Positions 5,074-15,661 of a stretch of 25,875 nt of DNA are shown here, piece after piece. The position numbers were made by a program, and so were the translations under genes. The stretch covers positions 1 to 25,875 of IMG/VR virus record IMGVR_UViG_3300017788_000149; one strand, given 5' to 3'. The first letter of the stretch is position 1. Each line of letters begins with the position of its first letter. Under the pieces are notes generated by a model. It saw only the letters and a list, made by a program, of their open reading frames with translations, did no database searches and was not told where the DNA came from. Origin of the DNA: a virus.

Positions 5074-8000
5074 ATGGCAGTAAAGACCAAAAGAATTTCT
5101 ACTCTTATTGAGTCACAACTTCCAGAGTTCATTTCGTCGGAATACGAACTTTTTGGGAAGTTTGTAGAAAAGTATTACGAATCTTTAGAAGTACAAGGTG
5201 GAACGCTCGATATCATCAGTAACGTCCAAAAATATTTGGATATTGATTTTTATGAGAAGAACCTACTGAAGCAAAACGATATTCTTGTTTCTAGTATTTC
5301 TTCTTCAGAAACAACTATTTCACTAATTGACGCAGGTTCATTTCCAGAAAAGAATGGATATGTAAGAATTGGTAGTGAAATCATTTTTTATGCGACACGA
5401 AATGGTAATCAGTTGCTAGATTGCTCTAGAGGTGTAAGTGGAAACACAACTCTTGGAGATCTTTATAACTCTTCAGATTTTCAAAGCACAGAAGCAGTAT
5501 CGCATGTTTCTGGTGAAATTGTTTATAATGTGAGTAATTTGTTCTTGTATGCTTTTGTCAAGAACTTTGAGACACAATATCTTGGATCTTTCCCAGAAAA
5601 GTATCTAAGAGGTGAAGTTGATAAAAGAACTCTCATTAAAAATATTCAGAAATTTTATAAAGCAAAAGGAACTGATAGCTCTATAAAATTCATTTTTAAC
5701 ACGATTGTATCCAGAGATGTTAATAACAAACCATCTGTATATAATCCAAGGGATTTCACCTACAAGGCATCGGAAGCAGATTGGATCAATATCTATGCCC
5801 TAAAGGTTAAAGTAGTATCCGGCAACCCAAAAACGTTAATTGGAAAACAGATTATTCAGTCTCCTACAGATGAATATGGATATGCTTCTGCTACTGTAGA
5901 TAATGTTTTTGCTGCAGGGACGTTTGATGGGGAACAGATTTGGAATATTGTTCTTGCTCCAGAAACAGTTAACGGACTGTTCTCGATTTCCACTAAAACA
6001 CGCCTCGAAAAAGACTTACAGGCATCTAGTGGATCAGGCAATAGAATTGATGTGTTTTCTACTATTGGGTGGGAAGCAACTGGTGATGTTTTGATTGGCG
6101 AAGAAAGAATTTCATTCATCGATAAAAATATCACTCAGTTTATAATCGATGAAAGAGGAGAAATTCCTGTACTTCATTCAGAAGGTTCAACTGTATACAA
6201 ACCAGTTATCATTCAAGGTTCTGGCGTATCTTTATTAACTCTTGGTGTCGTTTATAACCTATCTCCTGCAGATACACATCCGTATGCTTCAGTTGGAGAT
6301 CAAATTCAAATCTCACAACCAGGATTTGAGACTGCAGATCCAAAAATTGTTAGAACTGGCACAAACCAAGTAAGATGGATTTTGGGAGATGGAGATCCTG
6401 TATTCTCTCCAACAAATACTACCGTTTCCACTTTATTAAACGAAGTATCTACTGATGTTTCTGCTATTTTTGAAGACGATCAATACTACTACGTTGCGAG
6501 TTCTAGTTATCCATCATATAAAATTTTGGATGGATCTGTAGTAACTCAAGAAGCAAAAGATCAAAAGATACTTCGTATTATCCGAAAGGAAGCAACCAAG
6601 ACTACAGAAGTTTATAAAACTCCAAAAAGAGATGTTGGTATTCTATTAAATGGAACACCAATCTTTGGCTTTAGAGATGAAGAAAGTATTCGTTTTGGTC
6701 TCTTAGAAGAAATTGCTATTGATAATCAAGGAACCGGATATGCAAAACCACCTTTTGTTCTTCTTGATGGTGTTCCAAACCAAGCAAGAGCAGTTCTATC
6801 AGGTCAAGTCGTCGAAAGAATTATAGTTGACACAAACACAGTTTTTCCAAGAACTCCAGAAGTAACAATTACATCCGGAAGAGGAGCATCAGTTAGAGCT
6901 GTTGTAACTGGTGGAAAAGTTACAAGTTTAGTTATCGACAATCCTGGTGAATTTTACTCTTCGCCACCAATTGTAAGAATTAGAGATAATGCTGGCAGAG
7001 GAAGATTTGCTGATTATACTGCCACCGTTAATACTGATGGAAGAATAACTGGGTTCGTAAAACGAGACGAAGGAAATTTTTACGATCAGAATACAGTAAT
7101 TGTAGATATTATTCCAGTAGGTCAAGGTGCAAGTGGAACACCATATTTGAAAGAATGGAACAAGAATAGATTTGTTAAACTATCCAGTACATTAGATACA
7201 GAATATGGATACTTGTTTGAGAATTATAACCCAGTACTTAAATATGGATATGGTCATGTAGGAAACCCAAAGGCACTTAGGGTTGCTTTAAATGATAACT
7301 TAAACGGAGCTGGAACAGAACCGTCAACCAAAACTCACTCTCCGATTATTGGATTTGCATATGACGGCAATCCAATCTATGGTCCTTTTGGTTATCAAGA
7401 TCCTTTAAATCAACAGTCATCTATTGTTAGAATGACATCTAGTTATTCGTTGAATAACAATCGTCCAAAAGGACCATCAACTAGAACATATCCTCTAGGA
7501 ACTTTTGTAAACGATTATCGTTATGTTCACAAAAGTGGAACTCTTGATCAAAATAATGGAAGATTTTGCGTAACTCCAGATTATCCAAATGGAACTTATG
7601 CTTACTTCTTGACTATCGATAGTAATCAGGTCCCACAGTTTCCATATTTTATTGGAGAGAATTTTTACTCTCTTCCAGTTGATAGTAACTATAATTCCGA
7701 TATCAATCAAAATGATATTCCAAAGAAATCTAAGAGACTATTTTCTGATGGAATGCCGGAGAATGGCGAAGGACTAATCGCTCAAATTGCTGAAGTAAAA
7801 TCTGGCGTTGTTGATGGCGTAACTGTAGTAAGTTCATCTAATAATTTTTCGGTTAATTCAAAAGTTTATTTCGATAATTCTAGAACAGAAGGTAAGGATA
7901 CTGAAGTTATTATATCTTCAGTAAATGGCAAACCAGTAAATTACTTACAAAGCAAAGAAAATAAAGTTGTTCAATTAACTACAATTCAGAGTGCTTACTT

Positions 8001-11000
8001 ATTTGCTAATGATACATTAAGACAACCTGCTTCTGGTGCATATGGAGAAATCGTAGGAACTGTTGCAAACGATAATGTAATTGTATTGAAAAACGTTTCC
8101 GGTACTTTCAACACTACCGGTACCTTTTCTGCTGATATTAAGACGTTTTCAATACTAATTGATCAAAATAGTAGCTACACTAAGGGAGCAATTCTTTCAT
8201 TAACTGATGGTATAAATCCAGCAATTGCTACAGGCGAAATACTAGAAGGTACATCAAGTCAGAATATAGTAAAAATTAAAGTTTTAACAGGAACTTGGAT
8301 AGTTGATCAAGATTACTTCATACAATCAAGTAATTTATTCAATACTTCCGGATCCAGAATTATCAGACTTACATCTCTAAGTGATAATTTAGAACCATTT
8401 GATGTAAATCAAAATGTTGCTTTGATTGAGACAACACAAGAACATGGATTGGGTATTGATGATGAAGTCAATATTGAGGTATTTCCAAATGATGCGACCA
8501 AGACAAAGACATATTACTTGAGAAAGAGACTGTATCAAACAGTAAAATTTGTAAGTCCTGAATATACTTCAAATATCAATTATACCGGAATAGGTAGATT
8601 TGAAATTCTAAATGGCGGATCTGATTATACTCCAGGAACATATAATAACATCCCACTAACTGGTGGATCAGGTACAGGAGCAACTGCTAGTATTGTAGTT
8701 TCTTCTGCTGGTGTAGTTTCTTCAATTACCATCCAAAATGGCGGATCTTCTTATAAAAAGGCAGATTATCTAAGTGTAGACGATGAGGAGCTAGTAAGAT
8801 CACTAGGATCTTTAGGAAATTCCAGATTAACCATTTATGTTGATCATGTTGGGTTTGCTGCAGGATCTACTTCTTTGATCGTCGATAGCACTATTGGTGT
8901 TTCTAATGGAGATCTTTTAAAAGTTGGTGGTGAAGTAGTTCAAGTATCTTCGATCTTAAACAATAAACTTACTGTAGTAAGGGCAAGAGAAGGAACACAA
9001 AATATAGATCATTACGATGGTCAAGAAGTTGCACTATACAAACCAAAATATAATTTTGCCAACAACTATCAAATTTCTTCTTCTAGTTTTTCTGGATTTA
9101 TCAAGTCATATAATCCAGATACACAAGAAGCTGTAATTGTATTTGGATATGCTACAGAAAAAACAAATGCTGAAAGTGTTAGAATAAGTACTAGTTTCTT
9201 TGATAGCAGCACTCCAAGTAAGTTAGTTTCTGTCGAATTTGCAGATGAAGTTGATTACAAGTTTGAATTCTCTGAAGATAATACAAATTTTGTTTCAAAT
9301 CCAAGTATCAACATCCAAGAATATTACAAATATAAATTTGATACTTCCCACTCTTCTTTAACTGGCACTTATTTTGATTTAAGTCCAAGCAAAAACTATA
9401 ATATTGTTACAGAAGAAAAGACGGCAACAATAATTTTACCAGGAAATCCAGGATCTTTCACAGATGTCAAGTTTGGATTTGGACCTAGATTATCAGCAAA
9501 TACTTATAGTCAAAAGAAGCAAACACAATTTTCAAACTTCTACTACTTTGATAAGAATGGTATTGTATCCTCGGATGAAGCATACTTTAAAATTATTTCA
9601 GATCCACTTCAAGGAACTAAAAAGATTACATATGTAACTCCCACAAGATTTGTTTATCAGTTGAACTCCGTTCCTCTGTGGGATGGTTCTGGATCAATAT
9701 CCTATACAACCACAGGACAGTTTGCTGTAGGATCAATTCACTCATTTAAAGTTATCAATTCCGGTTTAAATTATAAGAAGTCTCCAATTGTTCTTGGTTG
9801 TGATCCAAATTCTGCATTCAAAGCAAAAGCAACAGTATTGTTTGATCCAGCAACAAAAACAATTGCTGGCGTTAGAATAGACGAAGAAGGATTGAATTAT
9901 CAAAATCCAAAAATTGTTGTAGTTGATAGCGATGGAAGTGGTGTAGATTTTGCACTAGTTGCCAGAAATGGAAAGATCTTTTCAATTACCGTAAAAAATC
10001 CAGGAAGAGGATACACATATGCTCCAGAAATTGAAATTATTGAAGGAAATGTTGAAGCATATATCGATAGTAATTCAATTGGTGTTCCTCAAAGTATTTC
10101 AATTATTCAAAATGGCGGTGCATTCCATTTAGATAAAACTGTATCTTCAAGTTTTACTTCTAAGTATGTCTTTTCTCTTTACAATTTCTCTGGTCAGTAT
10201 CAAAAAGGCGAAACTGTAATTCAGGAAATTAATGGAGTAGAAGTTGCTAGAGGAACTGTTTCTGAGTGGAGACCAGGATCTAACTTACTAAAGGTAGAAA
10301 ATATTACCGGTATTTTCAGAAAAGATTATACTGTTAAATCAATTAGTAACAATTCTGTTGGAACTATCAAGTCAGTTTTTGTAACTGGACTAATTGCAGA
10401 TATTACAAGTTTTTATAATAATCTTGGTTATTATAAGTCAGATAGAGGAAAACTTGGTGTTGCAAATCAAAGAATAACTGATAGTGATTTCTATCAAGAT
10501 TATTCATATGTCGTAAAATCTAAAACTCCAATTGACCAATGGAGAGAACTGATTAAATCAACGACGCACCCAGCTGGATTTAAACTATTCGGACAGGTTG
10601 ATGTTGAGGCTAGTGGTTCTACGACGATACCACAACAAACAGCAAACAGCAGTCATTTTTCAATTATTCAACTTTGGGACCCAGCAAAAAATATAGTAAC
10701 GATTGAAAATACTAGAAGAACTGTAACTCAAACTATTCAGAAAGTAGAAAGTCAGAGAGTACGTAGAGGTTTTGGATCTGCATCTCCATCTGAGTTTAAT
10801 TTTAGTGAGTATCGCGCTTTTGAAGTATCTTTAACTCAACCATTTAATGGTTATTATGATAGTGATGGTAGGTTGCAGGGAAGAACTGTATTTCAGATAA
10901 GGGATGATAATGGTATTCCATTTAGTCCAATTAATGCGAAGAGTTTGATTATTACTTTAGATGGAATTTTACAAGAACCAGAAGTAGCATATACAGTTCA

Positions 11001-14000
11001 GAATGATACGATTATTTTCTCTGCACCACCTCTTGGACCAGGAACAGTAAGAACTGGTAACGATTTAAATGATCTCACTCCTTATAATGGTGTCACTTTC
11101 TATGGTAAATATTTCTCGTTTAAAAACAACGAGTACAACAATAGATACCTAAGAAAAATTAGAAACATCTTCCAGAGAAATGGAAGATGGTTAGATGCTG
11201 CTAATCAAATTGAAAGAAACCGCACCTTTATTGTCGAAGAAGCAGTTGGTTATGGAAAAAACAAATATCCATCTCTAGATTGGAGTACTAAACTCGACGA
11301 CTATCAAGAAGATATTGGATTTATCTTAGATGCGTATCAACACGACCTAAGATTTGGTGGAAATGTGAAGACTATTGATTATGTAAACATATTCAGAAAT
11401 AATAGCGAGTATGATTACATCACAAAAAATAAAACTAGTTCGCTTGATATTTTTAGATATGCTACCAATCTAGCGACACTATCAGTTAGAAATTGGGATA
11501 TTGTAGAAAATAATGTTGTTTACAATTCTGGATCATCTACAGTTACTGTTGCTGATACTAATAGAATTGCGATTGGAATGTATATTAGTTGCGGCAGAGC
11601 TTTTCCAGCAAATACTAGAGTAACTGCTATTAATAGCGCAACTCAGATAACAGTATCAAATAATGCGCTAACATCTTCTGTATCGGACCAAGCAACTTTC
11701 TATCTAAGTGGAATTAACACAGGAACGTTTTATGATGCGTCTAATTTGATTTTATCAAACAAAGCATTTCTGCAAGAAGAGATTAGTGAATATATCTATG
11801 ATAATTATTCACTTCCTCCTACAGATAAACAAAAGTGTAAGAGAGATCTTGGGTACCTAATCGATGCTGTAATCTATCATCTAAGATTTGGTGGCAATAG
11901 AAAAGTAGTAGAATTTGCGAGATCATACTATACAAATTCTGGATACCCATATGGTGAAGAATTAACTTATATCAATAGAACTCCACAAGAAACTCTAGCT
12001 GCAATTGACGCATGGGAAACTTTAGGATTACTCATGATTGCTGCGATGAGAAATCAGTTGACTGCTGGAGCATATACATCAATATCGCCAGTAATTGATA
12101 GTTCAATCTTAGTAGATCCTGTCTCTCCAGTATGCCAAGAAGTTGCCGCTAGCATTAATACTATGATTGATATCGTTAAGGATATCATAGAAAACGGTGC
12201 TGGAAACGTAGAAATCACAGAGATTAATCTTAATAAGTCTGGATACTGGTCGAATACTTTTACATATTCAAACTATAACTTGATAGATGATCCTCTTCTT
12301 ACTGCTCAAGAATGTAATGATGTTGCTTCGTCTTTAAATTCTCTTTATTTAAACGTCAAAGATATCTTAGATAAAAAACCAGTATCTAGAGCATTACCAG
12401 ATTATGTTGATGGAGAAAATAAAGTATTCGATCTTTACTGGGAAAATGGCGATGAAGTAATTACTGATGAAGATGAAAATCTATTCCTCACCATTAATGC
12501 AGTACTTCAAAGACCAAAATATACAGAAGAATATCCAAGATTTGATGCTTATTATATCAATAGAACTGTAATTCCAAACCAGTTAGTTTTTGATGTTGCT
12601 CCTATTTGGGATCAAGATTTTGGCGCAAAAAGTATTGGTGAGCCAACTGCTGTAGAAAAAGTTGTTGGTGTTGGTGTTGGAAACTACAAGAGACTTACTA
12701 TCGATTATAACTTGGTCGATAATGTAAAGTCTGGTCCTTTCTTGATCTTAGATGTCGAGAACTATACGGTTCAATCAATCGAAGAACCAGATTTCTTATA
12801 CGTATTCCTTGATGGCGTACTTCAAAGACAAGGTTATTCTTATAGTGTATCTGGTCCAAATATTTTCTTTAATGTTCCAATATTAAAGGAAATGAAGATC
12901 GACATGAGATATCTTTATGGAAAGGATATTGGTCAGGTTCTCAATATCTACGATTTTAATCCAGACACATATTATGCAAAATCTCGTGTAACACTAGAAG
13001 TATCTTCCGGATTATCTACATTTGTTAATTATGGTTGGATGGGAAATAAAATTGGTTCTCCAATACATGCGTATCAACTCAATCTAAATGGAACATATAG
13101 AATGATTGGTGAGATATCAAATGTCTACGTGAATAGCAATACTATGGAATTTGATGTATTTGGAAGTAAATATCAAATTGATCCTAATGATGATGTCATT
13201 TTTGCTGTTAAAGGATTTTATAATATCAACACAGCGGTAGAAATTACAAATTCTACTGTTATCTTTGAAAAAGACGAAGATAATCGTCTATTACTATCAG
13301 ATTTAAATCAGATTTGGTCTGGTACCATTTTAGGAAAAACATACAAAAAACCATTTACTTTCCTTTCGAACAGCGATTTAATTAGACTTGATGGAGAAGA
13401 TACTTTCAGAAAAATTAAAAAACTTCCTGGAATAACAACAAGTAAAGAAGGAAGAAACAATCAACAAGTTTCTAATTCTTTATATGGTATTGTTGATATT
13501 GAAACTTATAATGGTGTTACCAGAGGGGAAGGTCTCAGTATTATTGCAAAAATTGAAAACGGTAAAGTTGTAGACCTAGAGTGGAACCAAAGAAGCTATG
13601 ATCCTTTAACACAACCAACAGCATATCAATACTACATTCCACCAGTATTAAATTTCATTTCTCTTGATGGAAATGGCGGTGGAGCTAGGGCAAATGTTCT
13701 TGTAAGTAAAGGTCAAGTCATTAGTGTTGATCTGATTGACGGTGGATCTGGATACACTAAGGCACCAAAGGTGGTTGTCTCTAGAGGATACGATATTTTA
13801 ACCGAAAGAGATATTGGTGTTTCTCTCATTAATATCGGTATCAATCCCCTTATTGACAGTAGTGGTATTACAGCATTTTCTTCTATTGATGTTCTTGGCA
13901 ATCAAGTATCTGGTGTTAATACATTTACTTCGATTTTCTTCGAAAGCCCAATAAGTTCTGATAGAAAAATTACTGCCATCATTCAACTGGTTGAAAATAC

Positions 14001-15606
14001 TGGAGAAAATTTAAGCAGGGATCACATCGAACTTCTTGGAATAGTAAATCCAAATAGAGAAGAAATTGAAGTAATTGACGTATTCTATAATGCTACACAG
14101 TTTATTAGTGTAATATCTGGAAGAGTTGCCGATATTATTTCTACATCTATTGTAACAACGAATAGACAGATTACAAGTACTGTTGAAAATCTAATTCCTA
14201 ATGATGCTCTCACAAATATTAATTACTATGCTACTGGTGCTTATCTTGATGTTGATCTAGGAATACTTGATAAAATTGTTTATGTTGCGGATACCAGTAA
14301 GTTTAAGACTAACGGTTATCTCTTAATTGGGGATGAAATTGTAAGATATTACAGAAAGTTAACAGATAGATTCCTCAAAGTAGAGAGAGGTCAATTAAGC
14401 ACAATTGCTAAGGCATGGGTAGCTGGGACTTTCTTACGTCAACTTCCAGATCCAATATCTACTGTATTTGGTGGCGTTTCTATTGTTGAATCTCAATCTC
14501 AACTTGTTACGGTACAGGGTGGTTTGGGGACTGCTAATCAGGCAATAACCTCATCACAAATACAGAGTGTAACTCCATCAACATCAATTACATCAACTCT
14601 GAACTTTATAGAAATTGGAATTTTACCAGCAGTAGCTGTAACTTCAATTTCAAATGTAACTGCCAAAACATTTACAATTGTTGAGACACCAGCAGATTTA
14701 GTACAATCAGTGATTGTATCGCATTCTGCTTCATCTGTATCTGGTGTACTACAACATGTTACTGCTGTAGTCGATGTCAAAAAAGATGTCTTTATAGAAA
14801 CACAAGTACATCCAACTGTAAGTATTCAATCAGTAGCTAAAGTTACTAGTATTGTTCTGCCAATTGTTGCTTCTGCTGTTGATATAATTTCTGTATTCCA
14901 ACTTTCTTCAGCACCAACAACTATAAAAACAACAGTTGAATCGATTCAATTTAATTCAAATATTCGTAAAGAATCATTAGAAGTTCTATTGATTCCTCCT
15001 CCATCTGGAGTTGTTGATAGATACACAGAAATTGCGTTCATTTCAGATCCAATTCAGACAAGACTAAATGGATTTGTAGATCTTATTGATATTGGTGGGG
15101 TGTATTCAGTTACATTGAGAGATGGAATTTCCACTATTAATATAAGAAACTCAGTATTTGGATTATCTGATCAATATGTTGGCAACTATACACCAACAAA
15201 TGCTGGACATAGAATATCGCACTTCTCTGGAATTTTTGATGATGGATCTTCTGCTGTTTCTGGATTAACTATTCAAGAACTTGATACATATTATCCATCA
15301 TTAACCTTACAAGATTTTACAGAAAGAGCAAATTCAAGTTATACAATTTCTGGAGATTATTTCAATCTTTTACCACCGTCAATTCAAAATCCAGTTACAG
15401 TTTCTCAAAATTCTGGAACAATTAATTCTACTATATCTGTACAAAAGACCACATACTTCCCAACTAGTGGATACTTATTCACTGGTAATGGTGGTGTAGT
15501 TCAATATACAGGCAAAACTTCAACTACATTTACTGGTTGTTCTGTTATTAGAGGTTCTAATTCTATAAGTGTAGGTACAGAAATCATACCATTCCAAATA
15601 ACCTAA
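5074..15606 (+). CDS. 7: Giant gp7-like baseplate wedge protein with YHYH domain (VrlC-type)
   Basis: A 3510-residue protein. Residues 1-300 match the C-terminal part of T4 gp7 by eye: a helical segment (LPEFISSEYELFGKFVEKYY), FYKAKG..SSIKFIF (194-208; T4 FYSTKG..ASYKFLF) and LIGKQII (255-261; T4 LVGQTIY). The matching TPIDQW...THPAGF (T4 SSRW...VHPVGF) appears only at ~1815-1836, so about 1450 residues intervene. These include a YHYH domain (758-861) and beta modules. Two DLRFGGN helical repeats lie at ~2076 and ~2254, and a Val/Ser/Thr-rich section at ~3140-3300. Five 'IG-E' modules recur along the protein. T4 gp7's large N-terminal part is absent. Known cyanophage relatives are called VrlC. 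It lies between gp6 and gp8 as gp7 does in T4; the start is four bases after gp6 with AAGAG upstream. Confidence 0.85.
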   Translation: MAVKTKRISTLIESQLPEFISSEYELFGKFVEKYYESLEVQGGTLDIISNVQKYLDIDFYEKNLLKQNDILVSSISSSETTISLIDAGSFPEKNGYVRIGSEIIFYATRNGNQLLDCSRGVSGNTTLGDLYNSSDFQSTEAVSHVSGEIVYNVSNLFLYAFVKNFETQYLGSFPEKYLRGEVDKRTLIKNIQKFYKAKGTDSSIKFIFNTIVSRDVNNKPSVYNPRDFTYKASEADWINIYALKVKVVSGNPKTLIGKQIIQSPTDEYGYASATVDNVFAAGTFDGEQIWNIVLAPETVNGLFSISTKTRLEKDLQASSGSGNRIDVFSTIGWEATGDVLIGEERISFIDKNITQFIIDERGEIPVLHSEGSTVYKPVIIQGSGVSLLTLGVVYNLSPADTHPYASVGDQIQISQPGFETADPKIVRTGTNQVRWILGDGDPVFSPTNTTVSTLLNEVSTDVSAIFEDDQYYYVASSSYPSYKILDGSVVTQEAKDQKILRIIRKEATKTTEVYKTPKRDVGILLNGTPIFGFRDEESIRFGLLEEIAIDNQGTGYAKPPFVLLDGVPNQARAVLSGQVVERIIVDTNTVFPRTPEVTITSGRGASVRAVVTGGKVTSLVIDNPGEFYSSPPIVRIRDNAGRGRFADYTATVNTDGRITGFVKRDEGNFYDQNTVIVDIIPVGQGASGTPYLKEWNKNRFVKLSSTLDTEYGYLFENYNPVLKYGYGHVGNPKALRVALNDNLNGAGTEPSTKTHSPIIGFAYDGNPIYGPFGYQDPLNQQSSIVRMTSSYSLNNNRPKGPSTRTYPLGTFVNDYRYVHKSGTLDQNNGRFCVTPDYPNGTYAYFLTIDSNQVPQFPYFIGENFYSLPVDSNYNSDINQNDIPKKSKRLFSDGMPENGEGLIAQIAEVKSGVVDGVTVVSSSNNFSVNSKVYFDNSRTEGKDTEVIISSVNGKPVNYLQSKENKVVQLTTIQSAYLFANDTLRQPASGAYGEIVGTVANDNVIVLKNVSGTFNTTGTFSADIKTFSILIDQNSSYTKGAILSLTDGINPAIATGEILEGTSSQNIVKIKVLTGTWIVDQDYFIQSSNLFNTSGSRIIRLTSLSDNLEPFDVNQNVALIETTQEHGLGIDDEVNIEVFPNDATKTKTYYLRKRLYQTVKFVSPEYTSNINYTGIGRFEILNGGSDYTPGTYNNIPLTGGSGTGATASIVVSSAGVVSSITIQNGGSSYKKADYLSVDDEELVRSLGSLGNSRLTIYVDHVGFAAGSTSLIVDSTIGVSNGDLLKVGGEVVQVSSILNNKLTVVRAREGTQNIDHYDGQEVALYKPKYNFANNYQISSSSFSGFIKSYNPDTQEAVIVFGYATEKTNAESVRISTSFFDSSTPSKLVSVEFADEVDYKFEFSEDNTNFVSNPSINIQEYYKYKFDTSHSSLTGTYFDLSPSKNYNIVTEEKTATIILPGNPGSFTDVKFGFGPRLSANTYSQKKQTQFSNFYYFDKNGIVSSDEAYFKIISDPLQGTKKITYVTPTRFVYQLNSVPLWDGSGSISYTTTGQFAVGSIHSFKVINSGLNYKKSPIVLGCDPNSAFKAKATVLFDPATKTIAGVRIDEEGLNYQNPKIVVVDSDGSGVDFALVARNGKIFSITVKNPGRGYTYAPEIEIIEGNVEAYIDSNSIGVPQSISIIQNGGAFHLDKTVSSSFTSKYVFSLYNFSGQYQKGETVIQEINGVEVARGTVSEWRPGSNLLKVENITGIFRKDYTVKSISNNSVGTIKSVFVTGLIADITSFYNNLGYYKSDRGKLGVANQRITDSDFYQDYSYVVKSKTPIDQWRELIKSTTHPAGFKLFGQVDVEASGSTTIPQQTANSSHFSIIQLWDPAKNIVTIENTRRTVTQTIQKVESQRVRRGFGSASPSEFNFSEYRAFEVSLTQPFNGYYDSDGRLQGRTVFQIRDDNGIPFSPINAKSLIITLDGILQEPEVAYTVQNDTIIFSAPPLGPGTVRTGNDLNDLTPYNGVTFYGKYFSFKNNEYNNRYLRKIRNIFQRNGRWLDAANQIERNRTFIVEEAVGYGKNKYPSLDWSTKLDDYQEDIGFILDAYQHDLRFGGNVKTIDYVNIFRNNSEYDYITKNKTSSLDIFRYATNLATLSVRNWDIVENNVVYNSGSSTVTVADTNRIAIGMYISCGRAFPANTRVTAINSATQITVSNNALTSSVSDQATFYLSGINTGTFYDASNLILSNKAFLQEEISEYIYDNYSLPPTDKQKCKRDLGYLIDAVIYHLRFGGNRKVVEFARSYYTNSGYPYGEELTYINRTPQETLAAIDAWETLGLLMIAAMRNQLTAGAYTSISPVIDSSILVDPVSPVCQEVAASINTMIDIVKDIIENGAGNVEITEINLNKSGYWSNTFTYSNYNLIDDPLLTAQECNDVASSLNSLYLNVKDILDKKPVSRALPDYVDGENKVFDLYWENGDEVITDEDENLFLTINAVLQRPKYTEEYPRFDAYYINRTVIPNQLVFDVAPIWDQDFGAKSIGEPTAVEKVVGVGVGNYKRLTIDYNLVDNVKSGPFLILDVENYTVQSIEEPDFLYVFLDGVLQRQGYSYSVSGPNIFFNVPILKEMKIDMRYLYGKDIGQVLNIYDFNPDTYYAKSRVTLEVSSGLSTFVNYGWMGNKIGSPIHAYQLNLNGTYRMIGEISNVYVNSNTMEFDVFGSKYQIDPNDDVIFAVKGFYNINTAVEITNSTVIFEKDEDNRLLLSDLNQIWSGTILGKTYKKPFTFLSNSDLIRLDGEDTFRKIKKLPGITTSKEGRNNQQVSNSLYGIVDIETYNGVTRGEGLSIIAKIENGKVVDLEWNQRSYDPLTQPTAYQYYIPPVLNFISLDGNGGGARANVLVSKGQVISVDLIDGGSGYTKAPKVVVSRGYDILTERDIGVSLINIGINPLIDSSGITAFSSIDVLGNQVSGVNTFTSIFFESPISSDRKITAIIQLVENTGENLSRDHIELLGIVNPNREEIEVIDVFYNATQFISVISGRVADIISTSIVTTNRQITSTVENLIPNDALTNINYYATGAYLDVDLGILDKIVYVADTSKFKTNGYLLIGDEIVRYYRKLTDRFLKVERGQLSTIAKAWVAGTFLRQLPDPISTVFGGVSIVESQSQLVTVQGGLGTANQAITSSQIQSVTPSTSITSTLNFIEIGILPAVAVTSISNVTAKTFTIVETPADLVQSVIVSHSASSVSGVLQHVTAVVDVKKDVFIETQVHPTVSIQSVAKVTSIVLPIVASAVDIISVFQLSSAPTTIKTTVESIQFNSNIRKESLEVLLIPPPSGVVDRYTEIAFISDPIQTRLNGFVDLIDIGGVYSVTLRDGISTINIRNSVFGLSDQYVGNYTPTNAGHRISHFSGIFDDGSSAVSGLTIQELDTYYPSLTLQDFTERANSSYTISGDYFNLLPPSIQNPVTVSQNSGTINSTISVQKTTYFPTSGYLFTGNGGVVQYTGKTSTTFTGCSVIRGSNSISVGTEIIPFQIT

Positions 15607-15613
15607 ATAACTG

Positions 15614-15627
15614 CATAAATATAAATA
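15614..15627 (+). promoter_or_regulatory. Double T4-type late promoter motif ahead of gp8
   Basis: Two overlapping boxes, CATAAATA (15614-15621) and TATAAATA (15620-15627), lie in the 55-base gap after the giant gene. The second is the exact T4 late consensus and ends 34 bases before the gp8 ATG. This is the clearest late promoter in the window and probably gives gp8 and the genes after it their own late transcript. Confidence 0.7.
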
Positions 15628-15661
15628 ACTTTGGCACAAATCACGTCGGAACGGAAAACCA

